A stretch of 64,000 bases of DNA, taken from NCBI GenBank assembly GCA_963575645.1, contig OY754465.1, positions 28,965,501 through 29,029,500 of the forward strand, given 5' to 3'. The stretch comes from Xanthostigma xanthostigma. Lineage: Eukaryota; Arthropoda; Insecta; Raphidioptera; Raphidiidae. Positions 40,757-55,600 of the stretch are shown in pieces. Every line of letters starts with the position of its first letter. The stretch's first letter is position 1. Both the position numbers and the translations under genes were made by a program. The notes under the pieces were generated by a model. That model had not been told where the DNA came from. It did no database searches and was given only the letters and a program-made list of their open reading frames with translations.

Positions 40757-43700
40757 AATGGTTAATATGCAGTTTGCATTTTTTATGAGAGAATGATCCA
40801 AACCTGAATATTATAGTGTAAGTAGACTTACCTTTATGAAATAAAGCAATTTTGCCTATAAGGAATCATTTACACCTAATTGTCGGGAAGCATGTAAAAA
40901 CTGCTTGTCTGCGTTATAATAATAGTAAATATGCAGTTTGCATTTTCCTATGAGAATATGATCCAAACCTGAATGTCATAGTGTAAGTAGACTTACCTTT
41001 GTGAAATAAAGCAATTTTGCCTATAAAGACTCATTTGCACCTAATTGTCGTGAAGCATGTAAAAACTGCTTGTCTGCGTTAAAATAATGGTTAAAATGCA
41101 GTTTGCATCTTCTTATGAGAGAATGATCCAAACCTGAATGTTATAGTGTAAGTAAAACTTACTTTTGTGAAATAAAGCAATTTTGCCTCTAAGGACTTAT
41201 TTGCACCTAATTGACGTGAAGCATGTAAAAACTGCTTGTATCCGTTGAAATAATGGTTAATATGCAGTTTGCATTTTATTATGAGAGAATGATCCAAACC
41301 TGAATTGTATAGTGTAAGTAGACTTACCTATGTGAAGTAAAGCAATTTTGCCTATAAGGACTTATTTCACCTAATTGTCGGGAAGCATGTAAAAACTGCT
41401 TGTCTGAGTAAAAATAATAGGGAATGTGCAGTTTGCATTATCTTATGTGAGAATAATCCAAACCTGAATGTTATAGTTTAAGTAGACTAACCTTTGTGAT
41501 ATAAAGCAATGTTGCCTATAAGGACTCAATTGCACCTAATTGTCGTAAAGCATGTACAAACTGCTTTTCTGCGGGGATAAATAATGGTTAATAAGCAGTT
41601 TGCACTTTCTTATCAGAGAATGATCCAAACCTGAATGGTATAGTGTAAGTAGACTTACCTTTGTGAAATATATAGCAATTTTGCCTATAAGGACTCATCT
41701 GCACCTTATTGTCGTGAAGCATGTAAAAACTGCTTGTATGCGTTAATATAATGGTTAATATGCAGTTTGCATTTTCTTATGAGAGAATGATCCAAACCTG
41801 AATGTTATAGTGTAAGTAGACTAAACTTTGTGAAATAAAGCAATTTTGCCTATAAGGACTCATTTGCACCTAATTGTCGTGAAGCATGTAAAAACTGCTT
41901 GTCTGCGTAAAAATAATAGTAAATATGCAGTTTGCATTTTATTATGAGAGAAAGATCCAATCCTCAATGTTATAGTTTAAGTAGACTTACCTATGTGAAG
42001 TAAAGCAATTTTGCCTATAAGGACTTATTTGCAGCTAATTGTCGGGAAGCATGTAAAAACTGCTTGTATGCGTTAAAATTATGGTTAATATGCAGTTTGC
42101 ATTTTCTTGTGAGAGAATGATCCAAACCTGAATGTCATAGTGTAAGTAGACTAACCTTTGTGAAATAAAGAAATTTATCCTATAAGGACTTATTTGCACC
42201 TAATTGTCGTGAAGCATGTAATAACTGCTTGTCTGTGTTAAAATAATGGTTAAAATGCAATTTGCATCTTCTTATGAGAGAATGATCCAAACCTGAATGT
42301 TATAATGTAAGTAGACTTACCTTTAGAAATAAAGCAATTTTGTCTATAAGGACTCATTTGCACCTAATTGTCGTGAAGCATGTAAAAACTGCTTGTCTGC
42401 GTGAAAATAATAGGGAATGTGCAGTTTGCATTATCTTATGAGAAAATAATCCAAACCTGAATGTTATATTCTAAGTAGACTTACCTTTGTGAAATAAAGC
42501 AATTTTGCCTATAAGGACTCATTTGCACCTAATTGTCGAAAAGCATGTAAAAACTGCTTGTCTGCGTTAAAATAATAGTAAATATGCAGTTTGCATTTTA
42601 TTATGAGAGAAAGATCCAAACCTCAATGTTATAGTTTAAGTAGACTTACCTATGTGAAGTAAAGCAATTTTGCCTAGAAGGACTCATTTGCACCTAATTG
42701 TCGTGAAGCATGTAAAAACTGCTTGTCTGCGTTAAAATAATAGTAAATATGCAGTTTGCATTTTATTATGAGAGAAAGATCCAAACCTCAATGTTATAGT
42801 GTAAGTAGACTTACCTATGTGAAGTAAAGCAATTTTGCCTATAAGGACTTATTTGCACCTAATTGTCGGAAAGCATGTAAAAACTACTTGTCTGCGTGAA
42901 AATAATAGGGAATGTGCAGTTTGCATTATCTTATGAGAGAATGATCCAAACCTGAATGTTATAGTGTAAGTAGACTTACCTTTGTGAAATAAAGAAATTT
43001 ATCCTATAAGGACTTATTTGCACCTAATTGTCGTGAAGCATGTAATAACTGCTTGTCTGTGTTAAAATAATGGTTAAAATGCAATTTGCATCTTCTTATG
43101 AGAGAATGATGCAAACCCGAATGTTATAGTGTAAGTAGACTTACCTTTGTGAAATAAAGCAAATTTGTCTATAAGGACTCATTTGCATCTAATTGTCGTG
43201 AAGCATGTAAAAACTGCTTGTCTGCGTGAAAATAATAGGGAATGTGCAGTTTGCATTATCTTATTAGAGAATAATCCAAACCTGAATGTTATAGTCTAAG
43301 TAGACTTACCTTTGTGAAATAAAGCAATTTTGCCTATAAGACTCATTTGCACCTTATTGTCGTGAAGCATGTAAAAACTGCTTGTAGGCGTTAAAATAAT
43401 GGTTAATATGCAGTTTGCATTTTCTTATGAGAGAATGATCCAAACCTGAATGTTATAGTCTAAGTAGACTTACCTTTGTGAAATAAAGCAATTTTGCCTA
43501 TAAGGACTCATTTGCACCAAATTGTCGTGAAGCATGTAAAAACTGCTTGTCTGCGTTAAAATAATAGTTAATATGCAGTTTGCATTTTCTTATGAGAGAA
43601 TGATCCAAACCTGAATGTTATAGTGTAAGAAGACTTACCTATGTGAAGTAAAGCAATTTTGCCTATAAGGACTTATTTCACCTAATTGTCGGAAAGCATG

Positions 43701-46700
43701 TAAAAACTGCTTGTCTGCGTGAAAATAATAGGGTATGTGCAGTTTGCATTATCTTATGAGAGAATAATCCAAACCTGAATGTTATAGTCTAAGTAGACAT
43801 ACCTTTGTGAAATAAAGCAATTTTGCCTATAAAGACTCATTTAAACCTTATTGTCGTGAAGCATGTAAAAACTGCTTGTCTGCGTTAAAATAATAGTTAA
43901 AATGCAGTTTGCATCTTCTTATGAGAGAATGATCCAAACCTGAATGTTATAGTGTAAGTAGACTTACCTTTGTGAAATAAAGCAATTTTGTCTATAAGGA
44001 CTCACTTGCACCTAATTGTCGGGAAGCATGTTAAAACTGCTTGTATGCGTTAAAATAATGGTTAATATGCAGTTTGTGCTTTCTTATGAGAGAATGATCC
44101 AAACCTGAATGTCATAGTGTAAGTAGACATACCTTTGTGAAATAAAGCAATTTTGCCTATAAAGACTCATTTGAACCTAATTGTCGTAAAGCATGTAAAA
44201 ACTGCTTGTCTGCGTGAAAATAATAGGGAATGTGCAGTTTGCATTATCTTATGAGAGAATAATCCAAACCTGAATGTTATAGTTTAAGAAGACTAACCTT
44301 TGTGATATAAAGCAATTTTGCCTATAAGGACTCATTTGCACCTAATTGTCGTAAGGCATGTAAAAACTGCTTATCTGCGGAGATAAATAATGGTTAATAT
44401 GCAGTTTGCATTTTCTTATCAGAGAATGATCCAAAACTGAATGGTATAGTGTAAGTAGACTTACTTTTGTGAAAAAAAGCAGTTTTGTTTATAAGGACTC
44501 AATTGCACCTAATTGTCTTGAAGCATGTACAAACTGCTTTTCTGCGGGGATAAATAATGGTTAATATGCAGTTTGCATTTTCTTATGAGAGAATGATCCA
44601 AACCTGAATGTTATAGTGTAAGTAGACTTACTTTTGAGAAATAAAGCAATTTTGCCTAAAGGACTATTTTGCACCTAATTGTCGTGAAGCATGTAATAAC
44701 TGCTTGTCTGCGTGAAAATAATAGTAAATATGAAGTTTGCATTATCTAATGAGAATATGATCCAAAGCTGAATGTTACAGTGTAAGTAGACTTACCTTTG
44801 TGAAATATATAGCAATTTTGCCTATAAGGACTCATTTGCACCTTATTGTCGTGAAGCATGTAAAAACTGCTTGTATGCGTTAAAATAATGGTTAATATGC
44901 AGTTTGCATTTTCTTATGAGAGAATGATCCAAACCTGAATGTTATAGTGTAAGTAGACTTAACTTTGTGAAATAAAGCAATTTTGCCTATAAGGACTCAT
45001 TTGCACCTACTTGTCGTGAAGCATGTAAAAACTGCTTGTCTGCGTTAAAATAATAGTAAATATGCAGTTTGCATTTTATTATGAGAGAAAGATCCAAACC
45101 TCAATGTTATAGTGTAAGTAGACTTACCTTTGTGAAATAAAGCAATTTTGTCTATAAGGACTCATTTGCACCTAATTGTCGTGAAGCATGTAAAAACTGC
45201 TTGTCTGCGTTAAAATAATAGTTAAAATGCAGTTTGCATCTTCTTATGAGAGAATGATCCAAACCTGAATGTTATAGTCTAAGTAGACTTACCTTTGTGA
45301 AATAAAGCAATTTTGCCTATAAGGACTCATTTGCACCAAATTGTCGTAAAGCATGTAAAAACTGCTTGTCTGCGTTAAAATAATAGTTAATATGCAGTTT
45401 GCATTTTCTTGTGAGAGAATGATCCAAACCTGAATGTTATAGTGTAAATAGACTTACCTTCATGAAGTAAAGTAATTTTGCCTATAAGGACTTATTTCAC
45501 CTAATTGTCGGAAAGCATGTAAAAACTGCTTGTCTGCGTGAAAATAATAGGGTATGTGCAGTTTGCATTATCTTATGAGAGAATAATCCAAACCTGAATG
45601 TTATAGTCTAAGTAGACATACCTTTGTGAATAAAAGCAATTTTGCCTATAAAGACTCATTTGCACCTTATTGTCGTGAAGCATGTAAAAACTGCTTGTCT
45701 GCGTTAAAATAATGGTTAAAATGCAGTTTGCATCTTCTGATGAGAGAATGATCCAAACCTGAATGTTATAGTCTAAGTAGACTTACCTTTGTGAAATAAA
45801 GCAATTTTGCCTATAAGGACTCATTTGCACCAAATTGTCGTAAAGCATGTCAAAACTGCTTGTCTGCGTTAAAACAATAGTTAATATGCAGTTTGCATTT
45901 TCTTGTGAGAAAATGATCCAAACCTGAATGTTATAGTGTAAATAGACTTACCTTCATGAAGTAAAGTAATTTTGCCTATAAGAACTCATTTGCACCTAGT
46001 TGTCATAAAGCATATAAAAGCTGCTTGTATGCGTTAAAATAATGGTTAATATGCAGTTTGCATTTTCTTATGAGAGATTGATCCAAACCTGAATGTCATA
46101 GTGTAAGAAGACTTACCTATGTGAAGTAAAGCAATTTTGCCTATAAGGACTTATTTCACCTAATTGTCGAAAAGCATGTAAACACTGCTTGTCTGCGTGA
46201 AAATAATAGGGTATGTGCAGTTTGCATTATCTTATGAGAGAATAATCCAAACCTGAATGTTATAGTCTAAGTAGACATACCTTTGTGAAATAAAGCAATT
46301 TTGCCTATAAAGACTCATTTGCACCTTATTGTCGTGAAGCATGTAAAAACTGCTTGTCTGCGTTAAAATAATGGTTAAAATGCAGTTTGCATCTTCTTAT
46401 GAGAGAATGATCCAAACCTGAATGTTATAGTGTAAGTAGACTTACCTATGTGAAGTAAAGCAATTTTGCCTATAAGGACTTATTTCACCTAATTGTCGGA
46501 AAGCATGTAAAAACTGCTTGTCTGCGTGAAAATAATAGGGAATGTGCAGTTTGCATTAACTTATGAGAGAATAATCCAAACCTGAATGTTATAGTGTAAG
46601 TAGACTAACCTTTGTGATATAAAGCAATTTTGCCTATAAGGACTCATTTGCACCTAATTGTCGTAAGGCATGTAAAAACTGCTTTTCTGCGAGGATAAAT

Positions 46701-49700
46701 AATGGTTAATATGCAGTTTGCATTTTCTTACCAGAGAATGATCCAAACCTGAATGTTATAGTGTAGGTAGACTTACTTTTGTGAAATAAAGCAATTTTGC
46801 CTATAAGGACTCAATTGCACCTAATTGTCGTGAAGCATGTACAAACTGCTTTTCTGCGGGGATAAATAATGGTTAATATGCAGTTTGCATTTTCTTATCA
46901 GAGAATGATCCAAACCTGAATGTTACAGTGTAAGTAGACTTACCTTTGTGAGATATATAGCAATTTTGCCTATAAGGACTCATTTGCAGCTTATTGTCGT
47001 GAAGCATGTAAAAACTGCTTGTATGCGTTAAAAAAATGGTTAATATGCAGTTTGCATTTTCTTATGAGAGTATGATCCAAACCTGAATGTTATAGTGTAA
47101 GTAGACTAACCTTTGTGATATAAAGCAATTTTGCCTATAAGGACTCATTTGCACCTAATTGTCGTAAGGCATGTAAAAACTGCTTTTCTGCGAGGATAAA
47201 TAATGGTTAATATGCAGTTTGCATTTTCTTACCAGAGAATGATCCAAACCTGAATGTTATAGTGTAGGTAGACTTACTTTTGTGAAATAAAGCAATTTTG
47301 CCTATAAGGACTCATTTGCACCTAATTGTCGTGAAGCATGTAAAAACTGCTTGTCTGCGTTATAATAATAGTAAATATGCAGTTTGCATTTTCCTATGAG
47401 AATATGATCTAGGCCTGTATGTTATAGCGTAAGTCGACTTACCTATGTGAAGTAAAGCAATTTTGCCTATAAAGACTTATTTGCACCTAATTGTCGGGAA
47501 GCATGTAAAAACTGCTTGTCTGTGTGAAAATAATAGGGAATGTGCAGTTTGCATTATCTTATGAGAGAATGATCCAAACCTGAATGTTATAGTGTAAGTA
47601 GACCTACATTTGTGAAATAAAGCAATTTATCCTATAAGGACTCATTTGCACCTCATTGTCGTGAAGCATGAAAAAACTGCTTGTATGCGTTTAAATAATG
47701 GTTAAAATGCAGTTTTCATTTTCTTATGAGAGAATGATCCAAACCTGAATGTTATAGTGTACGTAGACTTACCTTTGTGAAGTAAAGCAATTTTGCCTAT
47801 AAGGACTTATTTGCACCTAATTGTCGTGAAGCATGTAAAAACTGCTTGTCTGCGTTATAATAATAGTAAATATGCAGTTTGCATTTTCCTATGACAATAT
47901 GATCTAGGCCTGTATGTTATAGCGTAAGTCGACTAACCTTAGTGAAATAAAATAATTTTGCCTATAAAGACTCATTTGCACCTAATTGTCTTGAAGCTTG
48001 CAAAAACTGCTTGTATGCGTTAAAATAATGGTTAATATGCAGTTTACATTTTCTTATGAGAGAATGATCCAAACCTGAATGTTATAGTGTACGTAGACTT
48101 ACCTTTGTGAAGTAAAGCAATTTTGCCTATAAGGACTTATTTGCACCTAATTGTCGTGAAGCATGTAAAAACTGCTTGTCTGCGTTATAATAATAGTAAA
48201 TATGCAGTTTGCATTTTCCTATGAGAATATGATCTAGGCCTGTATGTTATAGCGTAAGTCGACTTACCTTAGTGAAATAAAATAATTTTGCCTATAAAGA
48301 CTCATTTGCACCTAATTGTCTTGAAGCTTGCAAAAACTGCTTGTATGCGTTAAAATAATGGTTAATATGCAGTTTGCATTTTCTTATGAGAGAATGATCC
48401 AAACCTGAATGTTATAGTGTAAGTAGACTTACCTTTATGAAATAAAGCAATTTTGCCTATAAGGACTCATTTACACCTAATTGTCGGGAAGCATGTAAAA
48501 ACTGCTTGTCTGCGTTATAATAATAGTAAATATGCAGTTTGCATTTTCCTATGAGAATATGATCTAGACCTGAATGTTATAGCGTAAGTAGACTTATCTT
48601 AGTGAAATAAAGCAATTTTGCCTATAAAGATTCATTTGCACCTAATTGTCTTGAAGTTTTCCAAAACTGCTTGTATGCGTTAAAATAATGGTTAATATGC
48701 AGTTTGCATTTTCTTATGAGAGAATGACCCAAACCTGAATGTTATAGTGTAAATAGACTTACCTTTGTGAAGTAAAGCAATTTTGCCTATAAGGACTTAT
48801 TTGCACCTAATTGTCGGGAAGCATGTAAAAACTACTTGTCTGCGTTATAATAATAGTAAATATGCAGTTTGCATTTTCCTATGAGAATATGATCCAGACC
48901 TGAATGTTATAGCGTAAGTAGACTTACCTTTGTGAAATAAAGTAATTTTGCCTATAAAGACTCATTTGCACCTAATTGTCTTGAAGCATGCAAAAACTGC
49001 TTGTATGCGTTAAAATAATGGTTAATATGCAGTTTGCATTTTCTTATAGGAGAATGATCCAAACCTAAATGTTATAATGTATGTAAACTTACATATGTGA
49101 AATAATGCAATTTTGCCTACAAGGACTCATTTGCACCTAATTGTCTTGAAGCATGCAAAAACTGCTTGTATGCGTTAAAATAATGGTTAATATGCAGTTG
49201 GCATTTTCTTATAGGAGAATGATCCAAACCTAAATGTTATAGTGTAAGTAAAACTTACTTTTGTGAAATAAAGCAATTTTGCCTCTAAGGACTCATTTGC
49301 CTCTAATTGTCGTGAAGCATGTAAAAACTGCTTGTATACGTTAAAATAATGGTTAATATTCAGTTTGCACTTTCTTAGAAGAGAATGATCCAAACCTGAA
49401 TGGTATAGTGTAAGTAGACTTACTTTTGTAAAGTAAAGCAATTTTGCCTATAAAGACTTATTTGCACCTAATTGTCGGAAAGCATGTAAAAACTGCTTGT
49501 CTGCGTGAAAATAATAGGGAATGATCAGTTTGCATTATCTTATGAGAGAATGATCCAAACCTGAATGTTATAGTGTAGGTAGACTTACCTTTGTGAAGAA
49601 AAGCAATTTTGCTTATAAGGACTCATTTGCACCTAATTGTCGTGACGCATGTAAAAACTGCTTGTCTGCGTTAAAGTAATAGTAAATATGCAGTTTGCAT

Positions 49701-50348
49701 TTTATTATGAGAGAATGATCCAAACCTGAATGTTATAGTGTAAGTAGACTAACCTTTGTGAAATAAAGCAATTTTGCCTATAAAGACTCATTTGCACCTA
49801 ATTGTCGTGAAGCATGTAAAAACTGCTTGTCTGCGTTAAAATAATGGTTAATATGCAGTTTGCATTTTCTTATGAGAGAATGATCCAAACCTTAATGTTA
49901 TAGTGTAAGTAGACTTACCTATGTGAAGTAAAGCAATTTTGCCTATAAGGACTTATTTCACCTAATTGTCGGGAAGCATGTAAAAACTGCTTGTCTGAGT
50001 GAAAATAATAGGGAATGTGCAGTTTGCATTATCCTATGAGAGAATAATCCAAACCTGAATGTTATAGTTTAAGTAGACTAACCTTTGTGATATAAAGCAA
50101 TTTTGCCTATAAGGACTCATTTGCACCTAATTGTCGTAAGGCATGTACAAACTGCTTTTCTGCGGGGATAAATAATGGTTAATATGCAGTTTGCATTTTC
50201 TTTTTAGAGAATGATCCAAACCTGAATGTTATAATGCAAGTAGACTTACTTTTGTGAAATAAAGCAATTTTGCCTATAAGGACTTTTTTGCACCTAATTG
50301 TCGTGAAGCATGTAATAACTGCTTGTCTGTGTGAAAATAATAGTAAAT
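40757..50348 (+). repeat. 165-bp satellite array, about 58 monomers
   Basis: An uninterrupted array. Monomer variants recur in blocks, for example the pair containing TATGATCTAGGCCTGTATGT (near 47404, 47889, 48229) and the TTTTCTGCGGGGATAAATAA type (near 41568, 44538, 46854, 50158). No gene or other insertion is visible. Short frames such as 41091-41297 and 49187-49441 are repeat translations. Confidence 0.95.
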
Positions 50349-51212
50349 AGTTTGCAAAACCAAAAGTGCACATCCCGCAAGTTTTCCACTGTATGATAAA
50401 AAAATAACAATTAAAAAATATTTTTAATAAATTTAAAAAGATTTAAAAATTTAAAGAAATAAATAATTAAAAATTGAAAAAATATTTTTTTTAAGTTTGC
50501 AAAAATAAAAAAAATTAAGAACTATACATAATATAATATATAATTAATATCAAGTGGAATAAAATAAAACAAAATATAAAGAAAAAAAAAAGAAAAAATC
50601 AATGATTTCGTAAGGAATCGAACCCAGGACCTTGCCCTTGGGGATCCAACGGCATAACAATTACGCCACGGCGGCCTAATACGTGTAGTGGTGTTATCAC
50701 GGTATAGAAGTATAGCACTTGTTTTATGGATTACACTATATTTACACAGCAATTATTATATTGTTTTTTTAAACTATTAGCTGTCAAAAATAATAAAATA
50801 AAACTGTTTATAAAAATTAAACTACTGAACACATTTTAGTGAATTTAAAAAGGGTTCTGGTCTGATAGTAAACAAAGTGAATAAAATATAACCCAATGCA
50901 ATCCGACCAAAATTGCGATCTGTAGAGTCGTGACGTACATACGTACATACGTACGTACGTACGTACATACGTACAGACCAACCATCAACTGCTGTTTGTG
51001 ATTTTCAATTACAATTTTAATAGTATTTATGAACTCGAATTGATTTGAAAATGGTTCTTTTTTTAAGATTAGAATCTCCTCTTTTCAAAAAGCTTCAATT
51101 TGAATGGATTTCGTGTGAAATTAACTTAGATATAACTTCTTATATGAACGAAAGTAAGCTCTGACGCACAAAGCGATAATAAAGCACATACCGCTAGTTT
51201 ACCGGTATGTGC
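50349..51212 (-). mobile_element. 864-bp non-autonomous element with tRNA-like promoter, copy 2
   Basis: An inverted, near-identical copy of 24780-25641. It starts AGTTTGCAAAACC and ends with the hairpin CCGCTAGTTTACCGG region and TATGTGC. AAT is present on both sides (50346-50348 and 51213-51215), the complement of the ATT at copy 1. Differences include a longer ACGT tract (about 50934-50971) and one substitution in the hairpin stem. Two copies at different points of the monomer show independent transposition, not array duplication. Confidence 0.82.
50600..50680 (-). other. tRNA-related pol III promoter block, copy 2
   Basis: The B-box complement GGAATCGAACC is at 50614-50624, and the A-box complement (one base changed relative to copy 1) is at about 50657-50668. 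Same layout as 25316-25390; not a foldable tRNA. Confidence 0.7.
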
Positions 51213-52655
51213 AATATGAAGTTTGCATTATCTAATGAGAATATGATCCAAAGCTGAATGTTACAGTGTAAGTAGACTTACCTTTGTGAAATATATAGCA
51301 ATTTTGCCTATAAGGACTCATTTGCACCTTATTGTCGTGAAGCATGTAAAAACTGCTTGTATGCGTTAAAATAATGGTTAATATGCAGTTTGCATTTTCT
51401 TATGAGAGAATGATCCAAACCTGAATGTTATAGTGTAAGTAGACTTAACTTTGTGAAATAAAGCAATTTTGCCTATAAGGACTCATTTGCACCTAATTGT
51501 CGTGAAGCATGTAAAAACTGCTTGTCTGCGTTAAAATAATAGTAAATATGCAGTTTGCATTTTATTATGAGAGAAAGATCCAAACCTCAATGTTATAGTG
51601 TAAGTAGACTTAACTTTGTGAAATAAAGCAATTTTGCCTATAAGGACTTATTTGCACCTAATTGTCGGGAAGCATGTAAAAACTGCTTGTATGCGTTAAA
51701 ATAATGGTTAATATGCAGTTTGTGTTTTCTTATGAGAGAATGATCCAAACCTAAATGTCATAGTGTAAGTAGACATACCTTTGTGAAATAAAGCAATTTT
51801 GCCTATAAAGATTCATTTGCACCTAATTGTCGTGAAGCATGTAAAAACTGCTTGTCTGCGTTAAAATAATAGTTAATACGCAGTTTGCATTTTCTTATGA
51901 GAGAATGATCCAAACCTGAATGTTATAGTGTAAGAAGACTTACCTATGTGAAGTAAATCAATTTTGCCTATAAGGACTCATTTCACCTAATTGTCGGAAA
52001 GCATGTAAAAACTGCTTGTCTGCGTGAAAATAATAGGGAATGTGCAGTTTGCATTATCTTATGAGAGAATAATCCAAACCTGAATGTTATAGTGTAAGTA
52101 GACTAACCTTGGTGATATAAAGCAATTTTGCCTATAAGGACTCATTTGCACCTAATTGTCGTAAGGCATGTAAAAACTGCTTTACTGCGGGAATAAATAA
52201 TGGTTAATATGCAGTTTGCATTTTCTTACCAGAGAATGATCCAAACCTGAATGTTATAGTGTAGGTAGACTTACTTTTGTGAAATAAAGCAATTTTGCCC
52301 ATAAGGACTCAATTGCACCTAATTGTCGTAAAGCATGTAAAAACAGCTTGTCTGTGTTAAAATAATGGTTAATATGCAGTTTGCATTTTCTTATGAAAAA
52401 ATGATCCAAACCTGAATGTTATAGTGTAAGTAGACTTACCTTTATGAAATAAAGCAATTTTGCCTATAAGGACTCATTTGCACCTAATTGTCGTGAAGCA
52501 TGTAAAAACTGCTTGTCTGCGTTAAAATAATAGTTAATATGCAGTTTGCATCTTCTTATGAGAGAATGATCCAAACCTGAAAGTTATAGTGTAAGTAGAC
52601 TTGCCTTTGTAAAATAAAGCAATTTTGTCTATAAGGACTCATTTGCACCTAATTA
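51213..52655 (+). repeat. 165-bp satellite array up to the strand switch
   Basis: About nine forward monomers ending at CTCATTTGCACCTAATT near 52654. Confidence 0.95.
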
Positions 52656-55600
52656 CTATCATTTTCACGCAGACAAGCAGTTTTTACATGCTTCACGACA
52701 ATTAGGTGCAAATGAGTCCTTATAGGCAAAATTGCTTTATTTTACAAAGGTAAGTCTACTTACACTGTAACTATCAGGTTTGGATCATTCATTCATAAGA
52801 AAATGCAAACTGCATATTAACCATTATTTTAACGCCTACAAGCAGTTTTTACATGCATTATGACAATCAGGTGCAAATGAGTCCTTAGAGGCAAAATTGC
52901 ATTATTTCATGAAGGTAAGTCTACTTACATTATAACATTCAGGTTTGGATTATTCTCTCATAAGATAATGCAAACTGCATATTAACCATTATTTTAACGC
53001 AGACAAGCAGTTTTTACTACCTTCACGACAATTAGGTGCAAATGAGTTCTTATTGGCAAAATTGCTTCATTTTACAAAGGTAAGTCTACTAATTACACTA
53101 TAACATTCAGGTTTGGATCATTCTCTCATAAGAAAATGCAAACTGCATATTAACCATTATTTTAACGCAGACAAACAGTTTTTACATGCTTCACGACAAT
53201 TAGGTGCAAATGAGTCCTTATAGGCAAAATTGCTTTATTTTACAAAGGTAAGTCTACTTACACTATAACATTCAGGTTTTGATCATTCTCTCATAAGAAA
53301 ATGCAAACTGCATATTAACCATTATTTTAACGCAGACAAGCAGTTTTTACATGCTTCACGACAATTAGGTGCAAATGAGTCCTTATAGGCAAAATTGCTT
53401 TATTTTACAAAGGTAAGTCTACTTACACTATAACATTCAGGTTTGGATCATTCTCTCATAAGAAAATGCAAACTGCATATTAACCATTATTTTAACGCAG
53501 ACAAGCAGTTTTTACATGCCTCATGACAATTAGGTGCAAATGAGTCCTTATAGGCAAAATTGCTTTATTTTATGAAGGTAAGTCTACTTACACTATAACA
53601 TTCAGGTTTGGATCATTCTTTCATAAGAAAATGCAAACTGCATATTATCCATTCTTTTAACGCAGACAAGTAGTTTTTACATGCTTCACGACAATTAGGT
53701 GCAATTGAGTTCTTATAGGCAAAATTGCTTCATTTTACAAAGGTAAGTCTACTTACACTGTAACATTCAGGTTTGGATCCTTCTCTCATAAGAAAATGCA
53801 AACTGCAAATTAACCATTATTTTAACGCATACAAGCAGTTTTTACATGCTTTATGACAATTAGGTGCAAATGAGCCTTATAGGCAAAATTGCTTTTTTCA
53901 TGAAGGTAAGTCTACTGACACTATAACATTCAGGTTTAGATCACTCTCTCATAAGAAAATGCAAACTGCATATTAACCATTCTTTTAACGCAGACAAGCA
54001 GTTTTTACATGCTTCACGACAATTAGGTGCAAATAAGTACTTATAGGCAAAATTGCTTTATTTCACAAAGGTAAGTCTACTCACACTATATCATTCAGGT
54101 TTGGATCATTCTCTCATAAGAAAATGCATAACTGCATATTAATAATTATTTTAACGCATACAAGCAGTTTTTACATGCTTTATGACAATTAGGTGCAAAT
54201 GAGTTCTTATAGGCAAAATTGCTTCATTTTACAAAGGTAAGTCTACTTACACTGTAACATTCAGGTTTGGATCATTCTCTCATAAGAAAATGCAAACTGC
54301 ATATTAACCATTATTTTGACGAATACATGCAGTTTTTACATGCTTTATGACAATTAGGTGCAAATGAGTCCTTATAGGCAAAATTGCTTTATTTAATGAA
54401 GGTAAGTCTACTTACACTATAACATTCAGGTTTGGATCATTCTCTCATAAGAAAATGCAAACTGCATATTAACCATTCTTTTAACGCAGCTAAGCAGTTT
54501 TTACATGCTTCACGACAATTAGGTGCAAATGAGTTCTTATAGGCAAAATTGATTAATTTTACAAAGGTTAGTCTACTTACACTATAACATTCAGGTTTGG
54601 ATCATTCTTTCATAAGAAAATGCAAACTGCATATTATCCATTCTTTTAACGCGGACAAGTAGTTTTTACATGCTTCACGACAATTAGGTGCAATTGAGTT
54701 CTTATAGGCAAAATTGCTTCATTTTACAAAGGTAAGTCTACTTACACTGTAACATTCAGGTTTGGATCATTCTCTCATAAGAAAATGCAAACTGCATATT
54801 AACCATTATTTTAACGCATACATGCAGTCTTTACATGCTTTATGACAATCAGGTGCAAATGAGTCCTTATTGTCAAAATTGCTTAATTTCATGAAGGTAA
54901 GTCTACTTACACTATAACATTCAGGTTTCGATCATTCTCTCATAAGAAAATGCAAACTGCATATTAACCATTATTTTAACGCAGACAAGCAGTTTTTACA
55001 TGCCTCATGACAATTAGGTGCAAATGAGTCCTTATAGGCAAAATTGCTTTATTTTATGAAGGTAAGTCTATTTACACTATGACATTCAGGTTTGGATAAT
55101 TTTTTCAAGAGATAATGCAAACTGATCATTTCCTATTATTTTCACGCAGACAAGCAGTATTTACATGCTTTACGACAATTAGGTGCAAATGAGTCCTTAT
55201 AGGCAAAATTGCTTCATTTCATGAAGGTAAGTCTACTTACACTATAACATTCAGGTTTGGATCATTCTCTCATAAGAAAATGCAAACTGCAAATTAACCA
55301 TTATTTTAACGCATACAAGCAGTTTTTACATGCTTTATGACAATTAGGTGCAAATGAGCCTTATAGGCAAAATTGCTTTTTTCATGAAGGTAAGTCTACT
55401 GACACTATAACATTCAGGTTTAGATCACTCTCTCATAAGAAAATGCAAACTGCATATTAACCATTCTTTTAACGCAGACAAGCAGTTTTTACATTCTTCA
55501 CGACAATTAGGTGCAAATAAGTCCTTATAGGCAAAATTGCTTTATTTCACAAAGGTAAGTCTACTCACACTATAACATTCAGGTTTGGATCATTCTCTCA

